A DNA stretch of 64,000 nucleotides from NCBI RefSeq assembly GCF_965196975.1, contig NZ_OZ239981.1, positions 1,178,001 to 1,242,000 of the forward strand, in the 5' to 3' direction. The notes under the pieces are model-generated. The model was not told where the DNA came from, searched no databases, and saw only the letters and a program-made list of their open reading frames with translations. The DNA is from Endozoicomonas sp965196975. Lineage in GTDB: Bacteria > Pseudomonadota > Gammaproteobacteria > Pseudomonadales > Endozoicomonadaceae. Positions within the stretch are counted from its first letter, which is position 1. Each line of letters begins with the position of its first letter. Position numbers and translations under genes: made by a program. Positions 18,949-28,364 of this stretch are shown one piece after another.

Positions 18949-19914
18949 ATGGATGTCAGATCAAATAATACACCAGGTTTTTTGCACAATAGTGTTTTTA
19001 ACGGTGCTCCGCTCAGGAATGCTCCTAATTCTCCCTTGCAGGAAAGTTGTATGTGTAATCCTGATGCTGACAAAGGGTTAAAGACCAGGTCTGAAAAGGG
19101 AAATAAATATTTGCATGAAATGAAAGTTGCCAGTCATTCTCCTGAAGTCAATGTTTTAGAAGTTGTGTCGAGCGCTGATAATAACAGTGCAGTTAAAGTA
19201 CGTGTAGATAATGTAATTAAAAAAGCATGCAGTGATATAACGACCACTGTGTGTCATAAAACCACGGATCAGTTATTGGAAAAGCTCCGTATTTTTCAAG
19301 CGGGTGAAGAAAAGCAGTTTGAGGCAAACAGCCCATTTGATATGCATAGAGTATTTAGTATTTTCAAGGATGATAGCCAATTGTTTAACTGTACGCTGGC
19401 TAGCAGGTTTCCTTCAGGCGATAGGTCACAACTCTCGGCGCATCACTTTCTGGTTGTTAAGGTAGGCCGTAGCTGGCGTCTTTGTCAGTCTATGGCAGAC
19501 CGTTACACCTTAAGTGATTTTGTCACAGGGCATAGGGATTTTATCTCCAATTTTATTCTATTGTGCAATAAGATTCATGGTGGTGATAGTGTAGAAGTAG
19601 GTGATAAATCAGGACTAAATCAGCATGATTTAAACAGTACCGAAAAGGCTGTAGGAAGAAGAAAAACGATTAATGAAATATTGAAACGTATTTTATGTGC
19701 TCAGGGCGACATAGAGAAGATGCTGATCTTGAATGAATGGCTTGATCATGGTTTTTTTGTCAAAACCGTGCTTCCTTTGCTCGGAGAATGTTTGAAGAAT
19801 GTTGAGAACGATTGCTTTTTAAAATTATTTGGTGCGGGTAGAGAGTTTTTAAAGACTGAGGGGAGGGGGAAACTGGTACTAAGAATAAAGTCTGTCCCAA
19901 TTTCCGGTGTTTGA
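18949..19914 (+). CDS. Unrecognised protein inserted between holC and valS
   Basis: A 321-residue soluble-looking protein that I cannot assign to a family. No signal peptide or transmembrane segment is visible. The first 60 residues are polar and likely disordered (NNTPGFLHNSVFNGAPLRN). The middle has AHHFLVVKVGRSWRLCQSMADRYTLSDF, a histidine then Trp pattern loosely recalling papain-like folds, but I cannot match a catalytic cysteine with confidence. The C-terminal 90 residues look helical. The base composition is more A+T-rich than valS and pepA. It sits on the opposite strand inside an otherwise conserved cluster, so recent acquisition is likely. A secreted effector is possible but unproven. 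Confidence 0.6.
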   Translation: MDVRSNNTPGFLHNSVFNGAPLRNAPNSPLQESCMCNPDADKGLKTRSEKGNKYLHEMKVASHSPEVNVLEVVSSADNNSAVKVRVDNVIKKACSDITTTVCHKTTDQLLEKLRIFQAGEEKQFEANSPFDMHRVFSIFKDDSQLFNCTLASRFPSGDRSQLSAHHFLVVKVGRSWRLCQSMADRYTLSDFVTGHRDFISNFILLCNKIHGGDSVEVGDKSGLNQHDLNSTEKAVGRRKTINEILKRILCAQGDIEKMLILNEWLDHGFFVKTVLPLLGECLKNVENDCFLKLFGAGREFLKTEGRGKLVLRIKSVPISGV

Positions 19915-20011
19915 ACAGTGGAAAGAAATTCTACTCACTGTTCATGCATATTCCATTTATTTGATGGTATTCAAAATACTCTCAACGAGTAGCAAAGTCT
20001 TCGGCTTGTTA

Positions 20012-20476
20012 TTAACCGGTAAACGCTGGCATATTGTGAACTTCGGGCTCAATTCCGGCTTGTCGATAGGCGCGGAATTTATCTCGGGAAACGGCTTTCT
20101 GATCCGGGTTCTGAACCACGACTTCGCAGACACGGGAAAAGTCTTTGAAGAAGGAGGGAACCTCGGTGCTGAGATTTATCAGGAGCCGCTTTTGCTCCAG
20201 CAGCGGTTTATCAAACCCCAGGGTAATGGGGGATTGTTTCACCAGTAGGCGACTTTCAGGAGTGCTGTTCTGAGTGTCAGAAACAATCCCGTGAGGCAAA
20301 AAGCTGTCTTCCCTCCATGACCAGAGCAATTGATCCATGGATTTACAGCTACTTTCATCAAAAGTATGAATGTGCATGGGCAGTCCACCGCGCCATGCTT
20401 TGTCGATCAGGCGACAGGCAAATTGCTCGGCATTCTGCCCCTGACTGTCTAATAGATAAAAAGTAACTCTGGTCAT
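20012..20476 (-). CDS. holC: DNA polymerase III chi subunit
   Basis: A 154-residue HolC. It begins TRVTFYLLDSQGQNAEQFACRLIDKAWRGG, the chi signature in which the helix after strand 1 is followed by the conserved basic region. LLWSWREDSFLPHG and PITLGFD match the central motifs, and LLINLSTEVPSFFKDFSRVCEVV the C-terminal strand and helix. Chi pairs with psi (HolD) in the clamp loader and contacts single-strand-binding protein. It lies downstream of pepA on the same strand, as in other Gammaproteobacteria, although a terminator-like hairpin sits between them. Confidence 0.93.
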   Translation of the reverse strand: MTRVTFYLLDSQGQNAEQFACRLIDKAWRGGLPMHIHTFDESSCKSMDQLLWSWREDSFLPHGIVSDTQNSTPESRLLVKQSPITLGFDKPLLEQKRLLINLSTEVPSFFKDFSRVCEVVVQNPDQKAVSRDKFRAYRQAGIEPEVHNMPAFTG

Positions 20477-20500
20477 TCAGGAATAATAACTCAATTGACA

Positions 20501-20538
20501 CAAACAAACAGGCCTTGAGAGAACTCATCCAAGGCCTG
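20501..20538 (-). terminator. Terminator after pepA
   Basis: CAGGCCTTG (20509-20517) and CAAGGCCTG (20530-20538) form a 9-bp stem. Read on the minus strand it is followed by TTTGTTTG. It lies between pepA and holC and may be a full or partial terminator. Confidence 0.7.
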
Positions 20539-20566
20539 TTTTCGGGCTGATTATTGGTACTGCTAA

Positions 20567-22048
20567 TCAGATTTTATTCAGCAGGTACTGAACCAGCATT
20601 GGCACCGGGCGACCGGTTGCGCCTTTTTCCTTACCGGATTTCCAGGCAGTACCAGCGATATCCAGATGTGCCCATGGGTAGGCTTCAGCAAATTTTGCCA
20701 GGAAGCAGGCTGCTGTAATGGTACCTGCAGATGGACCACCAATATTGGCCATGTCGGCAAAGTTGCTGTCCAGTTGCTGGGTATACTCTTCACCCATTGG
20801 GAGCTGCCAGGCTCGGTCCATGGCCTCTTTGGACGCACTCAGAAGCTCTTCAGTCAGCGGCTCATTATTACTGAGCAGGCCAGTGGTATGGTGACCCAGG
20901 GCAACGATGCAGGCGCCGGTCAACGTGGCAATATCAATAACCGCTTCGGGCTTGTAACGTTCGGCATAGGTCAGTGCATCACAAAGCACCAGCCGACCTT
21001 CGGCATCGGTGTTGAGAATTTCAATGGTTTTGCCGGACATGGAGGTTACGATATCGCCCGGGCGTGTTGCCTTGCCACTGGGCATATTTTCTGCTGCAGC
21101 CACCATGCCAATAACATTAACGGGCAGGTCCATTTCGACAATGGCATTCATTACGCCAAATACACTGGCGGCACCGCACATATCAAACTTCATTTCGTCC
21201 ATGGCTGCACCGGGTTTCAGCGAGATACCACCGGTATCAAAGGTGATCCCTTTACCCAGAAGAACGAGAGGCTTGGCACCACGCTTGCCATTTTTGAATT
21301 CCATACAGATCAGTCGGGCTTCCTGTTCGGAACCGGCGCTGACGGACAGCAGGGAGCTCATGCCAAGGTCAGACATTTGTTTTTCATTCAGTACCTTGGT
21401 GGTCAGCTTGGCGTGCTTTTTCGCCAGTGCTTTGGCTTCATCAGCAAGATAGGTAGGGTGGCAGATGTTGCCTGGCAAATTGCCCAGCGTTCTGGCCACA
21501 TTACGACCATTGCCAATGGCCTGTCCCTGGGAAAGACCCGCTTTCACTGCTTCGGCATTTTTACGATCCGCCAATAGTGTGACTTTTTTCAGGCTTGGGC
21601 CTTTGCCCGTATCGTTTTTGAACTGGCTGAACTGGTAAAACGCATACTCAACCGCTTCGACCACCTGGCGGGTAATCCACTGAAGTGATTTACCTTCTAC
21701 GGCGATGTCTTCGATGGCAACGGTTGCTTCCCTGGAATTAACCGACTTCAACTGGCTGGCCAGATTGGCCGTCAGCTTTTTAAACTCGGCTTCCTTTAAT
21801 GGCTTATTATTATCACCCATGGCGAGTAGCAGCAGACGCTCAAAAGGCGCATGGTGGGTATGCAGGAGCATCAGTGAGTGACCGGGCTTGAAATCCAGGT
21901 CTCCACGCTTGAGTACTCCGGCAAGATACCCCTCAGTTAATGAGTCTATGGCTGTCGCAGAGGGTGGAAGCGTTTTCTTGTGGACGCCAATAACCAGACA
22001 GGCAGTTTTCTGTTTTTCTGCGGCGCCGCTCTTAACAACAAATTCCAT
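20567..22048 (-). CDS. pepA: Cytosol leucyl aminopeptidase
   Basis: A 493-residue M17 family aminopeptidase, a two-metal enzyme that removes N-terminal residues; in E. coli PepA is also a DNA-binding regulator. The metal and catalytic residues are visible: Lys266 and Asp271 in GKGITFDTGG, Asp289 in MKFDMCGA, Asp348 and Glu350 in the NTDAEGRL signature (346-353). The N-terminal macro-like domain spans roughly residues 1-170. The start ATG lies over a GGAGAG-type site (minus strand). It is divergent from lptF, the usual arrangement in this bacterial class. Confidence 0.97.
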   Translation of the reverse strand: MEFVVKSGAAEKQKTACLVIGVHKKTLPPSATAIDSLTEGYLAGVLKRGDLDFKPGHSLMLLHTHHAPFERLLLLAMGDNNKPLKEAEFKKLTANLASQLKSVNSREATVAIEDIAVEGKSLQWITRQVVEAVEYAFYQFSQFKNDTGKGPSLKKVTLLADRKNAEAVKAGLSQGQAIGNGRNVARTLGNLPGNICHPTYLADEAKALAKKHAKLTTKVLNEKQMSDLGMSSLLSVSAGSEQEARLICMEFKNGKRGAKPLVLLGKGITFDTGGISLKPGAAMDEMKFDMCGAASVFGVMNAIVEMDLPVNVIGMVAAAENMPSGKATRPGDIVTSMSGKTIEILNTDAEGRLVLCDALTYAERYKPEAVIDIATLTGACIVALGHHTTGLLSNNEPLTEELLSASKEAMDRAWQLPMGEEYTQQLDSNFADMANIGGPSAGTITAACFLAKFAEAYPWAHLDIAGTAWKSGKEKGATGRPVPMLVQYLLNKI

Positions 22049-22255
22049 AGTCTCTCCAAGGGGACAAGTTATCCGATTTCATGGATAATAATATGGTTAA
22101 GCCAATTCAACCAGACGCTTTAGCTCGGATATGGCAGGCTCCTGCAATATCCGAGCTGCAATCAGGGCGTGGAAAAGCAACAGATTCATTGTATGTTTAT
22201 TCTACGCTTCTGCCAGATAGCCGGGGATTTTTCCGGTTTTTTACGGCGACTGACG

Positions 22256-22261
22256 TATAAT
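22256..22261 (+). promoter_or_regulatory. Likely lptF promoter -10 element
   Basis: A perfect TATAAT lies about 34 bases before the lptF start codon in the pepA-lptF divergent region. The -35 element at proper spacing is poor, so this rests mainly on the -10 match and position. Confidence 0.45.
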
Positions 22262-22294
22262 TGTTCGTTTTGATTTTGTGAATTTCACCAAGGC

Positions 22295-23407
22295 ATGCCT
22301 TTAATCATATTTCGTTACCTGTCCAGACAGATGCTGCAGGTCATGTTAGCTGTGACGTCTGTCGTACTGCTCATTATCATGAGTGGACGCTTTGTGAACT
22401 ACCTTGCACAGGCTGCAACTGGCACTCTGAAAGCAGACTTTCTCTTTGCCATCATGGGGTACCGGATTCCTGAGTTTCTGGTCATGATACTGCCCCTGGG
22501 GCTTTTTCTGGGCATTCTTCTCGCCTATGGCAGGCTGTATGTTGATAACGAAATGACGGTGCTCAGCGCCTGTGGTCTGAGTCGTAATCAACTTTTAGGC
22601 ATGACGATGATTCCTGCTGTCGGGGTGATGCTGCTGGTCGCGCTGTTAAGTCTTGTGGTTGCCCCCCAGGGAATACAGAAGGTTGAACGAATTTTTGCCG
22701 AGCAGGACTCGCTGACCGAGTTTGATACCCTGGTTTCCGGTCGTTTCCAGAAGTTTGGCTGGCAGCGCGTAACTTATGCCGAGGAGCTGACCGATGATCA
22801 TCAGCAGATGAACAAGGTCTTTATTGCCAACCGTAACGTGAATAGCAATAACCTGGGGTCCATGACATTGCTTCTGGCGGAAAAGGCAAGAATCGAAGCC
22901 AATGCAGGAGAGGGTGGACAGCGCTATCTGATATTGGATGATGGTTACCGCTATGACCTGACTCCCGGAGCCTTGCCTCTGCGGGAAATTGAGTTTGAAA
23001 ATTACGGTCTTCGAATGGAAGAGCGCCGCTCGAGAAAAGAGATCAGCAAAGAGCAGGCGCTGCCAACGACTAAGCTGATGGATTCCGACGCACCCGGCCA
23101 TCGTGCTGAGCTGCAATGGCGGATCTCTCTACCCTTGTTAATACCGATCGTTGTACTGATGGCATTACCGCTTGCCCAGGTTAATCCCAGGCAGGGTCGT
23201 TATGTGAAACTGTTGCCTGGCATATTGCTCTATCTGTTGTATCTGGCTTTGCTGATGAGTGGGCGTGGGGCGATTGAAGATGGACGCCTCCCGGTAGACA
23301 TTGGCTTATGGCCCATTCATATTCTCTTCTTATTGATTGCGTTGATGTTGTACCTTGTTGAGCCGGGCAAACTCTGGCTGGCGCGCCGGAGGGCTGGAAA
23401 TGCGTAA
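22295..23407 (+). CDS. lptF: LPS export ABC transporter permease LptF
   Basis: A 370-residue inner-membrane permease of the YjgP/YjgQ family. It begins LIIFRYLSRQMLQVMLAVTSVVLLIIMSGRFVNYL, the first helix. Three more N-terminal helices follow, then a periplasmic beta-jellyroll (about residues 115-270) and two or more C-terminal helices. With LptG it forms the membrane core of LptB2FG, which extracts lipopolysaccharide from the inner membrane and hands it to LptC and LptA. Its stop overlaps the lptG start by eight bases, so the two are translationally coupled. Confidence 0.95.
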   Translation: MPLIIFRYLSRQMLQVMLAVTSVVLLIIMSGRFVNYLAQAATGTLKADFLFAIMGYRIPEFLVMILPLGLFLGILLAYGRLYVDNEMTVLSACGLSRNQLLGMTMIPAVGVMLLVALLSLVVAPQGIQKVERIFAEQDSLTEFDTLVSGRFQKFGWQRVTYAEELTDDHQQMNKVFIANRNVNSNNLGSMTLLLAEKARIEANAGEGGQRYLILDDGYRYDLTPGALPLREIEFENYGLRMEERRSRKEISKEQALPTTKLMDSDAPGHRAELQWRISLPLLIPIVVLMALPLAQVNPRQGRYVKLLPGILLYLLYLALLMSGRGAIEDGRLPVDIGLWPIHILFLLIALMLYLVEPGKLWLARRRAGNA

Positions 23408-24458
23408 GCTGGATCGGTACATATCCAGGAATGTTCTGGGGGCAACGGTTATTGTCCTGTTGATTCTGGTGTTTCTTGAAGCACTGTTTTCTTTCCTTGG
23501 GCAGTTGGATGATGTCAGAGGCAATTATCAATCGCTGGATGCATTGATTTTCACTCTGTTGATGATTCCCAAAAAACTGTACGAGCTGATTCCCGTTTCA
23601 GCACTGGTTGGCTGTCTTGTGGGACTCGGCTCCATGGCCTCCAACAGCGAGCTGGTGGTTATGAGGGCTGCGGGTGTCTCGTTATGGCGCATCCTTGGTG
23701 CTGTGATGAAGGCCACCCTGGTCATGATTCTTACTGGGTTGATACTGGGAGAATACCTGGCTCCCATGGCGGAGCAGGTTGGAGAGACCAGAAAAGCCAT
23801 TGCCCGCTCAGCGGATGGAACCTATACCGGAGAAGGCTTTTGGCATCGCGAAGGCCATGAATTTATGTACTTCAATGCTGTTGAGCCAAACGGAGTGCTT
23901 TATGGCGTAAGTCGTTATGTTTTTGATGATGACATGAGACTTCAGGAAAGCTCTTTTGCCAAACGAGGCATTTACCAGGGTGATCACTGGCTGCTTGAGA
24001 ATGTCACGACCATAAGCCGTAAGGATGAACAATTCATTACTGAGGAGAGTCTTGTAGAACCCTGGGATACCAGCCTGACCACAACGCTTCTGAAAGTGGT
24101 TGTGGTAAAGCCGGAAGCGTTGCCGATATCCGGCCTGCTCACATACACGCAGTATCTGGCAGCACAGGGGCTGGATGCTGGAGAGTATGATCTGGCATTG
24201 TGGACAAAGTTGCTTCAGCCGTTATCGATACTCTCCCTGGTTATTGTGGGCATTTCTTTTGTCTTTGGCCCTTTGCGTTCGGTCAGTATGGGATTACGGA
24301 TATTCTCCGGAGTGATCACCGGTATTGTGTTCATGATTGTTCAGAACCTGATGGGGCCATCCAGTCTGGTATTCGGGTTTCCGCCGGTATTATCGGTCAT
24401 GATACCAATCATCATCTGCCTGCTGGCCGGGGCGGTAATGCTAAGGCGTGCTGCATAA
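23400..24458 (+). CDS. lptG: LPS export ABC transporter permease LptG
   Basis: A 352-residue partner of LptF. I chose the ATG at 23400, inside the lptF stop region (ATGCGTAA overlap), because MRKLDRYISRNVLGATVIVLLILVFLE is the family start; an in-frame ATG at 23355 is internal to lptF. The conserved segment VPVSALVGCLVGLGSMASNSELVVMRAAG contains the coupling region that contacts LptB. It has an N-terminal helix bundle, a periplasmic beta domain and C-terminal helices (SILSLVIVGISFVFGPLR). Confidence 0.96.
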   Translation: MRKLDRYISRNVLGATVIVLLILVFLEALFSFLGQLDDVRGNYQSLDALIFTLLMIPKKLYELIPVSALVGCLVGLGSMASNSELVVMRAAGVSLWRILGAVMKATLVMILTGLILGEYLAPMAEQVGETRKAIARSADGTYTGEGFWHREGHEFMYFNAVEPNGVLYGVSRYVFDDDMRLQESSFAKRGIYQGDHWLLENVTTISRKDEQFITEESLVEPWDTSLTTTLLKVVVVKPEALPISGLLTYTQYLAAQGLDAGEYDLALWTKLLQPLSILSLVIVGISFVFGPLRSVSMGLRIFSGVITGIVFMIVQNLMGPSSLVFGFPPVLSVMIPIIICLLAGAVMLRRAA

Positions 24459-24556
24459 GGGGGGATGGCTACAACACCTGTCAAATGAAGCAAACAATTT
24501 TTCAGGTGTTGATTGAAGCCTATGCATCAGATTTAAAACCAGTTTATGGAAGTGAC

Positions 24557-24733
24557 TTAATATGGATATCTTGGGTTTCTTCTTATAGGCCGCTGTGGGG
24601 TTCGTGTGACCGGGCAGTAAAGCCTGCACTCTTCGAGTTGGCTTGTGCGATCGAATGATTCCGGCTGACCTGATAAACGACGAAAGACTTCCGCCAGATG
24701 AGATAAAAGCTGTTCAAATAGCTGGGTGTTCAT
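24557..24733 (-). CDS. Small hypothetical protein
   Basis: A 58-residue reading frame starting MNTQLFEQLLSHLAEVFRRLSGQPESF, which predicts an amphipathic helix, with an arginine- and proline-rich tail. AAGGGAG is well placed about eight bases before this ATG, which favours real translation; a longer in-frame start at 24790 has no such site. No family recognised. It lies between lptG and the RDD gene. Confidence 0.4.
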   Translation of the reverse strand: MNTQLFEQLLSHLAEVFRRLSGQPESFDRTSQLEECRLYCPVTRTPQRPIRRNPRYPY

Positions 24734-24994
24734 ACTGAAGTCTCCCTTTTCTACTGCTTGCTGAAAGCCTGTTTGTAATGAATAGCCCAATATAAGCTTG
24801 CCGGCACACCATCATTGATCAATGGCGATGATTTCATTCTAATGCCGGGTAGGTAAAAATACCAATAAATGTTTCGGTATATTCGCGCTTCACTGTAGGT
24901 AGGAGTGAGCAGGGGCATGAACTTGGGCGGGCTGGCAGTGTCGCCAGTGCAGTCTTGTTATGGAACTGCACCGAGGAATATAGGGAGCGTGTTA

Positions 24995-25471
24995 TCAGGC
25001 TTTCTTTGCAGGTTTTTCCAGAAGAATGACTCTGGAAGACGAGGCCAGATCCTGCCAGCTTCGCCGCTTCCGGTCGATGAGTGCCCAGAGAAGACCGGTA
25101 CCAGCAAGAGACAGCGAAGGAATGGCAATTAGAAAACGGATAATGCTTTGCCATGGGCTGATCAATTGATTTTCAGTGCTGACCACTTTTATTCTCCAGG
25201 CCTGCATGCCTAGGGTTTGCCCTGACCGGGTCCAGAAAAAACCAAAGAAACCGTAAATAATGACCAGTAAGGCAGCGTAGAAAAAGGGCCCACCGAGGCT
25301 GTAACCCTCTTCAGTCATCGCTTTGAGCTGCTCATCACCAAAAATCTGAATCTGGATGAACAGATTGAGAAAACCAGCCATAAACAACAGGGCCAGGATT
25401 AATAGAGAATCGTACAACATGGCCGCAGCTCTTCTCCATACTGGAGCCGGGTTAAGACTGGTGACTTCCAT
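24995..25471 (-). CDS. RDD-family membrane protein
   Basis: A 158-residue inner-membrane protein with an RDD domain. The N-terminal APVWRRAAAMLYDSLLILALLFMAGF contains the RxxAxxxD pattern (R-A-A then D) that names the family. A second helix is FFYAALLVIIYGFFGFFWTRSGQTLGMQAW, with the RSGQTLGM motif, and a third is FLIAIPSLSLAGTGLLWALID. The function of single-domain RDD proteins is unsettled (transport or ion homeostasis). RDD genes near lptG are common in pseudomonad-like Gammaproteobacteria. Confidence 0.9.
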   Translation of the reverse strand: MEVTSLNPAPVWRRAAAMLYDSLLILALLFMAGFLNLFIQIQIFGDEQLKAMTEEGYSLGGPFFYAALLVIIYGFFGFFWTRSGQTLGMQAWRIKVVSTENQLISPWQSIIRFLIAIPSLSLAGTGLLWALIDRKRRSWQDLASSSRVILLEKPAKKA

Positions 25472-25838
25472 CGACCTCTTGCCTTGTTATTTAACATTTA
25501 ATTTTAACCGGCATTCTATCAGCTATTTTTTCTTACGCCCAGAGACCTGAGCTGACTGGTACTTAAGATTGCAAGATAACAAAGTAATGACAGATACACG
25601 CAAATCAGATTGATTAGTGTTGCCCAATTGTTTTGGATGGATGATCTGAATAAGAATGGAAAATTTTAGTTCTATAAAGCAGGAACGATCTTTCTTTAAA
25701 AATGTCTCATTAGGAATGCTTTTCGCATGTTGCATGTTGCATGTTGCATGTTGCATGTTGCATTTTTCAGTTTTTAGTCATGTATAAGAATATTGATCGA
25801 TACCGAATGGCTTTTATATTTTGAGGAATACAATTGGG
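25472..25838. other. A+T-rich intergenic region with heptamer repeat
   Basis: About 370 bases between the RDD gene and the exported 547-residue protein. The notable content is the tandem GCATGTT array at 25725-25763. Otherwise I see no open frame or RNA gene. It should hold promoters for both divergent neighbours. Confidence 0.5.
25725..25763 (+). repeat. Tandem heptanucleotide repeat (GCATGTT)
   Basis: Five perfect copies of GCATGTT plus a partial sixth (GCAT), ending 75 bases before the ATG of the exported protein gene. A 7-bp unit is not a multiple of the helical turn or of three, so copy-number change would shift the spacing of any flanking promoter elements. Confidence 0.95.
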
Positions 25839-27482
25839 ATGGTTTTCTATGTCCGTTATTTCTATTTGTTTTTCTTTTCTGTATTGCTTATTTCAACTTC
25901 CTACGGGCAGGAGTATGAAAGTGCAGATTTCGAAACTCCTTTTCAAAAGCTGGATCAAGACTTTCAGGGGGTTGATGATTTTCTGAGCGCCTATGAGCAA
26001 GGCAATAACGGTGGTTTTGAAGAAGCTTTCGATTTTGATGGATCTGAAGATGAGGTTAAAGACACTGAGATTGATTATTACAAAGAATTAATAAAATCAA
26101 AAAGAGCGCCAACTTACTCGTTTATGGAGAAAATTGCCAAGTCCGGAAACTATTTGTTCTCCGATTTAATGGTTGGCTCACTGCTCCTTCCGTTTTATCG
26201 ATTTTCTCTGGCATGGAAGGATGCCATTAATCACCATGTTATTGACCCTGTCCGTAAGGGAGATCACTATTTTCGATATATGGATAGTGTCATGCTAGGG
26301 ACTTTTGATAATCGTCTCAAAGAGAGTACTGGTGGTAGTACGTGGATACGAAGTATATGGGGGGCGGTTTTTAAAAATGTGATCGGTGATTTCAAGCTGG
26401 GATCAGAGGTGCGTAGCCCAGGGGTTATTGACAGTAAGTATCATAATCATCCCATAACGGTTAAACGGCTGGGAGCTGAGACAGGAGATGTTGCAAGAAA
26501 AATGAGTGAAACTCATGAGCATGAACTTGTGGTTATTGATGTTGTGAAGCCATTCATGCTGGCATTGGATTTTGTAGAGGATACTGATGATGATAATGAC
26601 GAATTTGACGATGAAATGGTGGAGGAGTATGAAATAAGTGATGAAAATAATATCTACGGGGATAATGGCGAGTATAAAATAATTAATGATTACGAAGATA
26701 AAAGACAACCTAGGCCGGGAAGGTATAGAGATTCTGCTGTTGCTCTTCTTTATAAATTCTTTTATGCAACAAAAAAGCTTGTTACGGATGTAAATCATCC
26801 GGTTGAGTTTGAAGAGACTGAATATTTCAAAAGAACAGGAAGGTATGAAGAGTCGGATCGAACTTTTCTTTTTCAATGGAACAAGGGAGTCTCGAAGCAG
26901 GACTCATTCAGGAGTGGTCAGGTGGTCAGAGTGGATCGTAAGGGATACTTCTCTATGGGGCCTATCCCTTTGGCTTGGAATTATTGTGAAATACTATTGC
27001 ATGAAGGAGGAACAAAAAATAAAAAAGTTTTAGTGCAAAGGCATCAGAAAGAGCTCATTTATGAATCTCGTGAGTTTGGAACATGGGGCATTAGAAAAGA
27101 AACGATAAAGCCAGTAGAAAGGATTAAAACGATCAGGAAAAAAGTAATAAAACAGGTTCCGAATGTGAATAAGTTTCGAGTTTATACTGAGAACCTTTGT
27201 CAGGCTGCTGAAGCATCTGTACGCTCTAGAAGTGAGGTTATTGTATATACAACTGAGAGGTCATTTTCATGGTTTGTGCCTAGTGTATTATTATCCGGAG
27301 AGCTTGGTATATCTGCTTTCTACCGGTTAGCAAGGCAGAATAATATAAATTATTATTATCGGGCAGCAGGAATTTATTTTTTTGGAGTTGCTCTAGCCGC
27401 CTATTATTACCCATCAATTTTCGCGGAGGATGTTCCAAATACTATTCATAGCATCAAGTTTCCTCCTCCAGATGATTATTAA
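25839..27482 (+). CDS. Large exported protein, acidic, unrecognised
   Basis: About 547 residues. The start is the ATG at 25839, with GAGG about 12 bases upstream; a TTG at 25821 would add six residues. A signal peptide is clear (VFYVRYFYLFFFSVLLISTSYGQ-EY). The next 60 residues are acidic. A second very acidic stretch follows (near residues 245-290: EDTDDDNDEFDDE). Two hydrophobic patches occur near 105-125 and close to the C terminus (AAGIYFFGVALAAYYYPSIF), so it could be membrane-associated. I recognise no domain. The region is A+T-rich compared with the housekeeping genes. Confidence 0.65.
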   Translation: MVFYVRYFYLFFFSVLLISTSYGQEYESADFETPFQKLDQDFQGVDDFLSAYEQGNNGGFEEAFDFDGSEDEVKDTEIDYYKELIKSKRAPTYSFMEKIAKSGNYLFSDLMVGSLLLPFYRFSLAWKDAINHHVIDPVRKGDHYFRYMDSVMLGTFDNRLKESTGGSTWIRSIWGAVFKNVIGDFKLGSEVRSPGVIDSKYHNHPITVKRLGAETGDVARKMSETHEHELVVIDVVKPFMLALDFVEDTDDDNDEFDDEMVEEYEISDENNIYGDNGEYKIINDYEDKRQPRPGRYRDSAVALLYKFFYATKKLVTDVNHPVEFEETEYFKRTGRYEESDRTFLFQWNKGVSKQDSFRSGQVVRVDRKGYFSMGPIPLAWNYCEILLHEGGTKNKKVLVQRHQKELIYESREFGTWGIRKETIKPVERIKTIRKKVIKQVPNVNKFRVYTENLCQAAEASVRSRSEVIVYTTERSFSWFVPSVLLSGELGISAFYRLARQNNINYYYRAAGIYFFGVALAAYYYPSIFAEDVPNTIHSIKFPPPDDY

Positions 27483-27875
27483 TCGATGTGTATTTTGTTA
27501 ATTGGTAATATTGTCGTCCATTATTATGAAAGTGGAAGAGTATATATTCTTATTTGTAAGTGTACTGTTATTGCTTTACTGTTAATAATAATCTTTGGCT
27601 GAATTGTCTTGTTGATTGTTTTATATAAATAGATGATATGAAAATATCCATTTTGCTATCTTTTTAAGATCTGAGTGCCAAGTAATACATACATCATATC
27701 TTTCTAGATGTATATTATATTGGCAACTTTTTTGCCATTAAGTTGTTTTTCTTATCTAGAACATGGCTTTTTGTCCAGCTATACATTTCCGTTCATTCCC
27801 AACTTAACTTCATTTTTATTGTAAAGCCGTATGAGCAGAGTTGTCATAGCGTATATTTACATATGGTGCGGTGTT
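27483..27875. other. A+T-rich intergenic region
   Basis: About 390 bases, strongly A+T-rich, with several short inverted repeats but no convincing gene or terminator. It probably contains the promoter of the NlpC/P60 lipoprotein. Confidence 0.4.
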
Positions 27876-28364
27876 ATGCGTATACAGATAGCCACGCTAT
27901 TTTCCCTTTTATTGATAGGCTGTGTCAGTTCACAAAGTCATAAGCCGGTTCGCTCGCCTCCCGTTAAAACCCTAAAATCAAATACTTCTTTATCTGACCT
28001 TAGCCTGAAAAAACTTAATCAGGTCTTTTCAGAGTATAAAGGTACACCCTATCGATATGGGGGGCGAGATCGAAGAGGTATTGACTGCTCAGGCTTTGTT
28101 AATACAGCTTATAGAAAAGCTTTTGGGATTGTATTGCCGAAAACAACAGAAGGGCTAGCCAGTAGAGGTAGGGCTATAAGCAGAGATAAGTTGAAAGTCG
28201 GAGATATCGTCATATTTCAAACAGGTGTAAAGCAATTGCATGCGGGTATTTATACAGGTTCTAATCAATTCATACACGCTTCCACATCAAAGGGGGTTAC
28301 CCGGTCAAGTATGAAAAATGATTATTGGAAGCGACGATATATCAGGGCAAAACGATATATATAG
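27876..28364 (+). CDS. NlpC/P60-family lipoprotein peptidase
   Basis: 162 residues from the ATG at 27876, chosen because it gives a compact lipoprotein signal peptide ending in the lipobox LLIGC (Cys16); an upstream ATG at 27831 is possible but adds an unlikely extension. The NlpC/P60 domain spans about residues 45-162. Its catalytic residues are Cys71 (IDCSGFVNTAYR), His122 (LHAGIYTG) and His134 (FIHAS). Family members cleave D-glutamyl-diaminopimelate bonds of peptidoglycan stems. The short domain and lipoprotein form resemble Spr/MepS-type endopeptidases. Confidence 0.88.
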   Translation: MRIQIATLFSLLLIGCVSSQSHKPVRSPPVKTLKSNTSLSDLSLKKLNQVFSEYKGTPYRYGGRDRRGIDCSGFVNTAYRKAFGIVLPKTTEGLASRGRAISRDKLKVGDIVIFQTGVKQLHAGIYTGSNQFIHASTSKGVTRSSMKNDYWKRRYIRAKRYI

